This document shows, piece after piece, positions 1-7,700 of a DNA stretch of 64,000 bases; positions within the stretch are counted from its first letter, which is position 1, and each line of letters starts with the position of its first letter. Below the pieces are notes generated by a model. The model ran no database searches. It saw only the letters and a list, made by a program, of their open reading frames with translations, and was not told the DNA's origin. The translations under genes were made by a program, and so were the position numbers. The stretch lies in contig OY821793.1 of assembly GCA_963682175.1 (NCBI GenBank), positions 27,177,493 through 27,241,492 on the forward strand, given 5' to 3'. The stretch comes from Triglochin maritima (taxonomy: Eukaryota; Streptophyta; Magnoliopsida; Alismatales; Juncaginaceae).

Positions 1-628
1 TCTGCCCACGAGCAACCTCCATTTCACCTACAAGTGCGCTTTCAATTCCAAACGTGTTTTGGAAGCGAATGCCGCAGGCCACTGCCGCGAGCACACACTA
101 GGCCCTAGCGTGGCGCTGACATGCCAACTATGACAACACTAGGCTAGTGTCCATCGCCCGACCGCCAAATCACTCCGAGATGGGTGCGCCTTGTAGATAA
201 CGTGGATGGATATGTGGGGTCCTAAGTTCCATAAACCGTGGTTGGGCCGCCTAAACACCACTTAGAAACTAGGTGTGGGGCTGGCCACATGCCACGCGTG
301 GAGCTGGCCAAAGGCCACTCCGTCGCCACCCTGTAGGCCAACACCAAATCGGCTACGCCTCGAGCATCCAACCTCCAAATCGAGCGTTCTAACAAGCATC
401 ACGTAGACAATTCATCCCTCTATCTGCCCCTAAAATTTCAGAGCAAACGCCCTAGTATTCGGGGTCGCGCCTCCTCCAAGAAGACGCAGCTCCCTACCAG
501 CCACGCCCCCACATCATCAGCATTCTTCATCTCATCGCGCCTCGCCCTACATACATCTAAATCGGCCATTCTAAGAGGAGTTACCCATCCACTCCTCCTC
601 ACTATGTGCTCGGGTGCCCAAATATAGA
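1..628. repeat. Truncated first monomer (right-hand ~628 bp)
   Basis: The window opens inside sub-repeat 3 of a monomer and runs to the first phase point. This copy has several differences not shared by its immediate neighbours: CCTTGTAGATAACGTGG instead of CCTCGTAGATAACGCGG near 210, CTAAACACC near 253, CCTGTAGGCC near 331, GGCTACGCC near 352 and AACAAGCATC near 391. It also has the CCTCCAT and GTGCGC variants typical of later families rather than family A. It is the most deviant copy at this end of the array. Its left boundary is the window edge, not an array edge. Confidence 0.95.
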
Positions 629-691
629 CTAAGGCTCACCTAAGGTCCACTCAGGCCATTTGCTTGGGACAAAAGATGCGGCAACTTCCAC

Positions 692-799
692 TTTGCCCGC
701 GGGCAACACCCATGGACTTCCAAACGCGTTTTGGAAGCGAATGGGGTAGGCAACAACCGTGGGAACCCAAGCATGGGCACGAGCAACGTTCCAAAGAAC
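692..799. repeat. Sub-repeat 1 of the reference monomer (~108 bp)
   Basis: It begins with TTTGCCCGCGGGCAACACCC and has its dyad 25 bp further on. The tail reads CGAATGGGGTAGGCAACAACC, then GTGGGAACCCAAGC and CACGAGCAACG. The same order (TTT-CCC-AC-CCCCAT lead, CTTCC dyad, GGCAACAACC tail, GAGCAACGT end) returns in the next two segments. I infer an ancestral ~110-bp unit that was tripled before the 911-bp monomer was amplified. An equivalent segment is present in every complete monomer in the window. Confidence 0.85.
717..737. repeat. Dyad 1: CTTCCAAA / TTTTGGAAG arms around ACGCGT
   Basis: This 21-bp near-palindrome in sub-repeat 1 has the CpG-rich six-base core ACGCGT at 724-729; the right arm has one extra T. 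It is present in nearly every unit of the array. Exceptions include the units starting at 48916 and 52560, where the core reads ATGTGT, and those at 49827 and 55293, where it reads ACGAGA and ACGCGA. A protein-binding role is possible but only inferred. Confidence 0.8.
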
Positions 800-912
800 T
801 TTCCCCACGAGAAACCCCCATTCCCTTCCGGACGCGTTCGGAAGTGCACTGGAAGGCAACAACCTTGGGCAACCGAGCACGTCGAAGAGCAACGTCCACA
901 GGCACCTTGGTC
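800..912. repeat. Sub-repeat 2 of the reference monomer (~113 bp)
   Basis: It begins with TTTCCCCACGAGAAACCCCC, with the dyad again 25 bp after its start. The tail reads GGAAGGCAACAACCTTGGGC followed by AACCGAGCACG and GAGCAACGTCC, parallel to sub-repeat 1 base by base over long stretches. The tail is about 6 bp longer than in sub-repeat 1. In units at 3365, 4276, 27058, 27969, 28880, 30703, 31614 and 32525 the CACGAG motif reads CATGAG. In units 29791 and 33436 an extra A gives CCAACGAG. Confidence 0.85.
825..844. repeat. Dyad 2: CTTCCGGA / TTCGGAAG arms around ACGCGT
   Basis: This 20-bp imperfect dyad in sub-repeat 2 has its core ACGCGT at 832-837. The right arm alternates between TTCGGAAG and TTGGGAAG among units, and this alternation is one of the best markers for tracing higher-order copies in families A, B and D. 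It starts 108 bp after dyad 1. Confidence 0.8.
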
Positions 913-956
913 TTTGCCCACGAGCAACCCCCATTTCACCTACAAGTGGGCTTTCA

Positions 957-977
957 CTTCCAAACGTGTTTTGGAAG
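957..977. repeat. Dyad 3: CTTCCAAA / TTTTGGAAG arms around ACGTGT
   Basis: This is the third dyad, 132 bp after dyad 2. The arms match dyad 1, but the core is ACGTGT rather than ACGCGT, a C-to-T change at a CpG that is fixed in almost all copies. In family D the right flank reads GGAAGGGAATG instead of GGAAGCGAATG. Confidence 0.8.
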
Positions 978-1009
978 CGAATGCCGCAGGCCACTGCCGC
1001 GAGCACACA

Positions 1010-1020
1010 CTAGGCCCTAG
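1010..1020. repeat. Short palindrome CTAGGCCCTAG
   Basis: An 11-bp inverted repeat (CTAGG-C-CCTAG) just right of sub-repeat 3. It recurs in most units. Family D carries CTACGCCCTAG, and units 48916, 49827, 52560 and 55293 carry CTGGCCCTAG, both of which break the symmetry. Confidence 0.75.
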
Positions 1021-1047
1021 CGTGGCGCTGACATGCCAACTACGACA

Positions 1048-1062
1048 ACACTAGGCTAGTGT
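1048..1062. repeat. Perfect 15-bp inverted repeat ACACTAGGCTAGTGT
   Basis: Seven-base arms (ACACTAG / CTAGTGT) surround a single G. It is the most perfect dyad in the monomer and recurs in almost every unit. Several family E units have ACACTGGGCTAGTGT and one near 52980 has ACACTATGCTAGTGT. Two junctions between higher-order blocks map at or next to this element (near 44.8 kb and near 49.34/52.98/54.80 kb). Confidence 0.85.
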
Positions 1063-1203
1063 CCATCGCCCGACCGCCAAATCACTCCGAGATGGGTGCG
1101 CCTCGTAGATAACGCGGATGGATATGTGGGGTCCTAAGTTCCATAAACCGTGGTTGGGCCGCCTAAAGACCACTTAGAAACTAGGTGTGGGGCTGGCCAC
1201 ATG

Positions 1204-1213
1204 CCACGCGTGG
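1204..1213. repeat. Palindrome CCACGCGTGG between two GCTGGCCA repeats
   Basis: A perfect 10-bp palindrome with an ACGCGT core, flanked by two copies of GCTGGCCA (GGGGCTGGCCACATG on the left, GGAGCTGGCCAAAGG on the right). It is conserved in almost all units; the unit near 37660 has CCACGCATGG and the one near 53135 has CCACACGTGG, both CpG transitions. With dyads 1 and 2 it gives three ACGCGT sites per typical monomer. Confidence 0.75.
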
Positions 1214-1400
1214 AGCTGGCCAAAGGCCACTCCGTCGCCACCCTGCAGGCCAACACCAAATCGGCTGCGCCTCGAGCATCCGACCTCCAAATCGAGCGTT
1301 CTAACATGCATCACGTAACCAATTCATCCCTCTATCTGCCCCTAAAATTTCAGAGCAAACACCCTAGTATTCGGGGTCGCGCCTCCTCCAAGAAGACGCA

Positions 1401-1475
1401 GCTCCCTACCAGCCACGCCCCCACATCATCAGCATTCTTCATCTCATCGCGCCTCGCCCTACATACATCTAAATC
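1401..1475. repeat. G-poor, C/T-rich strand-asymmetric stretch of the monomer
   Basis: About 75 bp of the + strand contain only a handful of G residues, with runs such as CTCCCTACCAGCCACGCCCCC and CATTCTTCATCTCATC. One C is missing from the C5 run in the 910-bp members of family D, giving GCCCCAC instead of GCCCCCAC. No promoter, terminator or RNA gene can be assigned to it. Confidence 0.6.
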
Positions 1476-4239
1476 GGCCATTCTAAGAGGAGTTACCCAT
1501 CCACTCCTCCTCACTATGTGCTCGGGTGCCCAAATATAGACTAAGGCTCACCTAAGGTCCACTCAGGCCATTTGCTTGGGACAAACGATGCGGCAACTTC
1601 CACTTTGCCCGCGGGCAACACCCATGGACTTCCAAACGCGTTTTGGAAGCGAATGGGGTAGGCAACAACCGTGGGAACCCAAGCATGGGCACGAGCAACG
1701 TTCCAAAGAACTTTCCCCACGAGAAACCCCCATTCCCTTCCGGACGCGTTCGGAAGTGCACTGGAAGGCAACAACCTTGGGCAACCGAGCACGTCGAAGA
1801 GCAACGTCCACACGCACCTTGGTCTTTGCCCACAAGCAACCCCCATCTCACCAACAAGTGGGCTTTCACTTCCAAACGTGTTTTGGAAGCGAATGCCGCA
1901 GGCCACTGCCACGAGCACACACTAGGCCCTAGCGTGGCGCTGACATGCCAACTACGACAACACTAGGCTAGTGTCCATCGCCCGACCGCCAAATCACTCC
2001 GAGATGGGTGCGCCTCGTAGATAACGCGGATGGATATGTGGGGTCCTAAGTTCCATAAACCGTGGTTGGGCCGCCTAAAGACCACTTAGAAACTAGGTGT
2101 GGGGCTGGCCACATGCCACGCGTGGAGCTGGCCAAAGGCCACTCCGTCGCCACCCTGCATGCCAACACCAAATCGGCTGCGCCTCAAGCATCCGACCTCC
2201 AAATCGAGCGTTCTAACATGCATCACGTAGACAATTCATCCCTCTATCTGCCCCTAAAATGTCAGTGAAAACGCCCTAGTATTCGGGGTCGCGCCTCCTC
2301 CAAGAAGACGCAGCTCCATACCAGCCACGCCCCCACATCATCAGCATTCTTCATCTCATCGCGCCTCGCCCTACATACATCTAAATCGGCCATTCTAAGA
2401 GGAGTTACCCATCCACTCCTCCTCACTATGTGCTCGGGTGCCTAAATATAGACTAAGGCTCACCTAAGGTCCACTCAGGCCATTTGCTTGGGACAAACGA
2501 TGCGGCAGCTTCCACTTTTCCCGCGGGCAACACCCATGGACTTCCAAACGCGTTTTGGAAGCGAATGGGGTAGGCAACAACCGTGGGAACCCAAGCATGG
2601 GCACGAGCAACGTTCCAAAGAACTTTCCCCACGAGAAACCCCCATTCCCTTCCGGACGCGTTCGGAAGTGCACTGGAAGGCAACAACCTTGGGCAACCGA
2701 GCACGTCGAAGAGCAACGTCCACAGGCACCTTGGTCTTTGCCCAAAAGCAACCCCCATTTCACCAACAAGTGGGCTTTCACTTCCAAACGTGTTTTGGAA
2801 GCGAATGCCGCAGGCCACTGCCGCGAGCACACACTAGGCCCTAGCGTGGCGCTGACATGCCAACTATGACAACACTAGGCTAGTGTGCATCGCCCGACCG
2901 CCAAATCACTCCGAGATGGGTGCGCCTCGTAGATAACGCGGATGGATATGTGGGGTCCTAACTTCCATAAACCGTGGTTGGGCCGCCTAAAGACCACTTA
3001 GAAACTAGGTGTGGGGCTGGCCACATGCCACGCGTGGAGCTGGCCAAAGGCCACTCCGTCGCCACCCTGCAGGCCAACACCAAATCGGCTGCGCCTCGAG
3101 CATCCGACCTCCAAATCGAGCGTTCTAACATGCATCACGTAACCAATTCATCCCTCTATCTGCCCCTAAAATTTCAGAGCAAACACCCTAGTATTCGGGG
3201 TCGCGCCTCCTCCAAGAAGACGCAGCTCCCTACCAGCCACGCCCCCACATCATCAGCATTCTTCATCTCATCGCGCCTCGCCCTACATACATCTAAATCG
3301 GCCATTCTAACAGGAGTTACCCATCCACTCCTCCTCACTATGTGCTCGGGTGCCCAAATATAGACTAAGGCTCACCTAAGGTCCACTCAGGCCATTTGCT
3401 TGGGACAAACGATGCGGCAACTTCCACTTTGCCCGCGGGCAACACCCATGGACTTCCAAACGCGTTTTGGAAGCGAATGGGGTAGGCAACAACCGTGGGA
3501 ACCCAAGCATGAGCACGAGGAACGTTCCAAAGAACTTTCCCCATGAGAAACCCCCATTCCCTTCCGGACGCGTTCGGAAGTGCACTGGAAGCCAACAACA
3601 TTGGGCAACCGAGCACGTCGAAGAGCAACGTCCACAGGCACCTTGGTCTTTGCCCACGAGCAACCCCCATTTCACCAACAAGTGGGCTTTCACTTCCAAA
3701 CGTGTTTTGGAAGCGAATGCCGCAGGCCACTGCCGCGAGCACACACTAGGCCCTAGCGTGGCGCTGACATGCCAACTATGACAACACTAGGCTAGTGTCC
3801 ATCGCCCGACCGCCAAATCACTCCGAGATGGGTGCGCCTCGTAGATAACGCGTATGGATATGTGGGGTCCTAAGTTCCATAAACCGTGGTTGGGCCGCCT
3901 AAAGACCACTTAGAAACTAGGTGTGGGGCTGGCCACATGCCACGCGTGGAGCTGGCCAAAGGCCACTCCGTCGCCACCCTGCAGGCCAACACCAAATCGG
4001 CTGCGCCTCGAGCATCCGACCTCCAAATCGAGCGTTCTAACATGAATCACGTAGACAATTCATCCCTCTATCTGCCCCTAAAATTTCAGAGCAAACGCCC
4101 TAGTATTCGGTGTCGCGCCTCCTCCAAGAAGACGCAGCTCCCTACCAGCCACGCCCCCACATCATCAGCATTCTTCATCTCATCGCGCCTCGCCCTACAT
4201 ACATCTAAATCGGCCATTCTAAGAGGAGTTACCCATCCA

Positions 4240-4256
4240 CTCCTCCAAATATGTGC
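4240..4256. other. Local replacement that shortens one monomer by 1 bp
   Basis: The motif CTCCTCCTCACTATGTG found in other family A units reads CTCCTCCAAATATGTG here. The change removes one base net and explains the single 911-bp interval (3365 to 4276) in an otherwise 912-bp family. It also removes a stop on the - strand, so that a 189-codon open frame spans 4086-4655; I regard that frame as accidental. Confidence 0.8.
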
Positions 4257-5879
4257 TCGGGTGCCCAAATATAGACTAAGGCTCACCTGAGGTCCACTCA
4301 GGCCATTTGCTTGGGACAAACGATGCGGCAGCTTCCACTTTGCCCGCGGGCAACACCCATGGACTTCCAAACGCGTTTTGGAAGCGAATGGGGTAGGCAA
4401 CAACCGTGGGAACCCAAGCATGAGCACGAGGAACGTTCCAAAGAACTTTCCCCATGAGAAACCCCCATTCCCTTCCGGACGCGTTCGGAAGTGCACTGGA
4501 AGGCAACAACATTGGGCAACCGAGCACGTCGAAGAGCAACGTCCACAGGCACCTTGGTCTTTGCCCACGAGCAACCCCCATTTCACCAACAAGTGGGCTT
4601 TCACTTCCAAACGTGTTTTGGAAGCGAATGCCGCAGGCCACTGCCGCGAGCACACACTAGGCCCTAGCGTGGCGCTGACATGCCAACTATGACAACACTA
4701 GGCTAGTGTCCATCGCCCGACCGCCAAATCACTCCGAGATGGGTGCGCCTCGTAGATAACGCGTATGGATATGTGGGGTCCTAAGTTCCATAAACCGTGG
4801 TTGGGCCGCCTAAAGACCACTTAGAAACTAGGTGTGGGGCTGGCCACATGCCACGCGTGGAGCTGGCCAAAGGCCACTCCGTCGCCTCCCTGCAGGCCAA
4901 CACCAAATCGGCTGCGCCTCGAGCATCCGACCTCCAAATCGAGCGTTCTAACATGCATCACGTAGACAATTCATCCCTCTATCTGCCCCTAAAATTTCAT
5001 AGCAAACGCCCTAGTATTCGCGGTCGCGCCTCCTCCAAGAAGACGCAGCTCCCTACCAGCCACGCCCCCACATCATCAGCATTCTTCATCTCATCGCGCC
5101 TCGCCCTACATACATCTAAATCGGCCATTCTAAGAGGAGTTACCCATCCACTCCTCCTCACTATGTGCTCGGGTGCCCAAATATAGACTAAGGCTCACCT
5201 AAGGTCCACTCAGGCCATTTGCTTGGGACAAACGATGCGGCAACTTCCACTTTGCCCGCGGGCAACACCCATGGACTTCCAAACGCGTTTTGGAAGCGAA
5301 TGGGGTAGGCAACAACCGTGGGAACCCAAGCATGGGCACGAGCAACGTTCCAAAGAACTTTCCCCACGAGAAACCCCCATTCCCTTCCGGACGCGTTCGG
5401 AAGTGCACTGGAAGGCAACAACCTTGGGCAACCGAGCACGTCGAAGAGCAACGTCCACAGGCACCTTGGTCTTTGCCCACGAGCAACCCCCATCTCACCA
5501 ACAAGTGGGCTTTCACTTCCAAACGTGTTTTGGAAGCGAATGCCGCAGGCCACTGCCGCGAGCACACACTGGGCCCTAGCGTGGCGCTGACATGCCAACT
5601 ACGACAACACTAGGCTAGTATCCATCGCCCGACTGCCAAATCACTCCGAGATGGGTGCGCCTCGTAGATAACGCGGATGGATATGTGGGGTCCTAAGTTC
5701 CATAAACCGTGGTTGGGCCGCCTAAAGACCACTAAGAAACTAGGTGTGGGGCTGGCCACATGCCACGCGTGGAGCTGGCCAAAGGCCACTCCGTCGCCAC
5801 CCTGCAGGCCAACACCAAATCGGCTGCGCCTCGAGCATCCGACCTCCAAATCGAGCGTTCTAACATGCATCACGTAACC

Positions 5880-7700
5880 AATTCATCCCTCTATCTGCCC
5901 CTAAAATTTCAAAGCAAACACCCTAGTATTCGGGGTCGCGCCTCCTCCAAGAAGACGCAGCTCCCTACCAGCCACGCCCCCACATCATCAGCATTCTTCA
6001 TCTCATCGCGCCTCGCCCTACATACATCTAAATCGGCCATTCTAAGAGGAGTTACCCATCCAATCCTCCTCACTATGTGCTCGGGTGCCCAAATATAGAC
6101 TAAGTCTCACCTAAGGTCCACTCAGGCCATTTGCTTGGGACAAACGATGCGGCAACTTCCACTTTGCCCGCGGGCAACACCCATGGACTTCCAAACGCGT
6201 TTTGGAAGCGAATGGGGTAGGCAACAACCGTGGGAACCCAAGCATGGGCACGAGCAACGTTCCAAAGAACTTTCCCCACGAGAAACCCCCATTCCCTTCC
6301 GGACGCGTTCGGAAGTGCACTGGAAGGCAACAACCTTGGGCAACCGAGCACGTCGAAGAGCAACGTCCACACGCACCTTGGTCTTTGCCCACGAGCAACC
6401 CCCATCTCACCAACAAGTGGGCTTTCACTTCCAAACGTGTTTTGGAAGCGAATGCCGCAGGCCACTGCCGCGAGCACACACTAGGCCCTAGCGTGGCGCT
6501 GACATGCCAACTACGACAACACTAGGCTAGTGTCCATCGCCCGACCGCCAAATCACTCCGAGATGGGTGCGCCTCGTAGATAACGCGGATGGATATGTGG
6601 GGTCCTAAGTTCCATAAACCGTGGTTGGGCCGCCTAAAGACCACTTAGAAACTAGGTGTGGGGCTGGCCACATGCCACGCGTGGAGCTGGCCAAAGGCCA
6701 CTCCGTCGCCACCCTGCAGGCCAACACCAAATCGGCTGCGCCTCGAGCATCCGACCTCCAAATCGAGCGTTCTAACATGCATCACGTAACCAATTCATCC
6801 CTCTATCTGCCCCTAAAATTTCAGAGCAAACACCCTAGTATTCGGGGTCGCGCCTCCTCCAAGAAGACGCAGCTCCCTACCAGCCACGCCCCCACATCAT
6901 CAGCATTCTTCATCTCATCGCGCCTCGCCCTACATACATCTAAATCGGCCATTCTAAGAGGAGTTACCCATCCAATCCTCCTCACTATGTGCTCGGGTGC
7001 CCAAATATAGACTAAGTCTCACCTAAGGTCCACTCAGGCCATTTGCTTGGGACAAACGATGCGGCAACTTCCACTTTGCCCGCGGGCAACACCCATGGAC
7101 TTCCAAACGCGTTTTGGAAGCGAATGGGGTAGGCAACAACCGTGGGAACCCAAGCATGGGCACGAGCAACGTTCCAAAGAACTTTCCCCACGAGAAACCC
7201 CCATTCCCTTCCGGACGCGTTCGGAAGTGCACTGGAAGGCAACAACCTTGGGCAACCGAGCACGTCGAAGAGCAACGTCCACACGCACCTTGGTCTTTGC
7301 CCACGAGCAACCCCCATCTCACCAACAAGTGGGCTTTCACTTCCAAACGTGTTTTGGAAGCGAATGCCGCAGGCCACTGCCGCGAGCACACACTAGGCCC
7401 TAGCGTGGCGCTGACATGCCAACTACGACAACACTAGGCTAGTGTCCATCGCCCGACCGCCAAATCACTCCGAGATGGGTGCGCCTCGTAGATAACGCGG
7501 ATGGATATGTGGGGTCCTAAGTTCCATAAACCGTGGTTGGGCCGCCTAAAGACCACTTAGAAACTAGGTGTGGGGCTGGCCACATGCCACGCGTGGAGCT
7601 GGCCAAAGGCCACTCCGTCGCCACCCTGCAGGCCAACACCAAATCGGCTGCGCCTCGAGCATCCGACCTCCAAATCGAGCGTTCTGACATGCATCACGTA
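5880..7700. repeat. Local tandem duplication of one 912-bp monomer (family A)
   Basis: The units starting at 6100 and 7012 agree across their left halves at every marker I checked, including GACTAAGTCTCACC, CCACACGCACC and CCCATCTCACC. The segments before each share ATCCAATCCTCC, where other units have ATCCACTCCTCC. One visible difference is TTTCAAAGC near 5909 against TTTCAGAGC near 6821. The ends given are approximate. Confidence 0.75.

Larger units (their letters stand above)
913..1025. repeat. Sub-repeat 3 of the reference monomer, with a ~19-bp insertion
   Basis: It begins with TTTGCCCACGAGCAACCCCC, very close to sub-repeat 1, but the dyad lies 44 bp after the start instead of 25. The extra ~19 bp falls within CACCTACAAGTGGGCTTTC. 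The dyad is followed by CGAATGCCGCAGGCCACTGC, parallel to CGAATGGGGTAGGCAACAAC of sub-repeat 1, after which similarity fades into the unique part of the monomer. The end point given is approximate. Confidence 0.8.
629..1540. repeat. Reference monomer (first complete unit, 912 bp)
   Basis: This is the unit used here to map internal structure. Offsets 0-60 form a linker. Offsets ~63-395 hold three ~110-bp sub-repeats, each with a dyad. Offsets 381-391 and 419-433 hold two short inverted repeats. Offsets ~433-570 include CGTAGATAACGCGG and CCATAAACCGTGGTTGGGCC. Offsets 575-584 are the palindrome CCACGCGTGG. Offsets ~650-770 are the segment that differs most between families. Offsets ~772-846 are G-poor and C/T-rich. 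The unit closes with GTGCCCAAATATAGA. No gene-like feature is supported: the open frames inside it overlap on both strands and are interrupted differently in different families. Confidence 0.97.

Noticed and set aside
629..1006. Recurrent - strand open frames of 121-136 codons (one per monomer), also 84-99 codon frames in the two other - frames
   Set aside because: They overlap open frames in all other frames, exist only because the block lacks stop trinucleotides, and have no recognisable domain. One-base changes (CCATTTGCT to CCATTGCT; the extra A in units 29791 and 33436) shift or swap their ends between families. Shared copies simply reflect repeat identity.
664..1020. Recurrent + strand open frame of ~118 codons starting MGQTMRQLP
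   Set aside because: The CCACGAG to CCATGAG change puts a TGA in this frame in units 3365, 4276, 27058, 27969, 28880, 30703, 31614 and 32525, and the frame is also shifted in 29791 and 33436. No purifying selection is evident. There is no known domain.
1150..1539. Recurrent + strand open frame of 129 codons starting MVGPPKDHLE
   Set aside because: It ends early at 83 codons wherever GACGCAGC has become GACGTAGC or GATGTAGC (families B, C, D and parts of F), and is lost near 43.1 and 57.7 kb. It matches no family I know and has serine/alanine-rich composition typical of translated C-rich repeat.
4086..4655. Longest open frame in the window (189 codons, - strand)
   Set aside because: It arises only because the local replacement near 4244 removes a stop and joins two repeat-derived frames.
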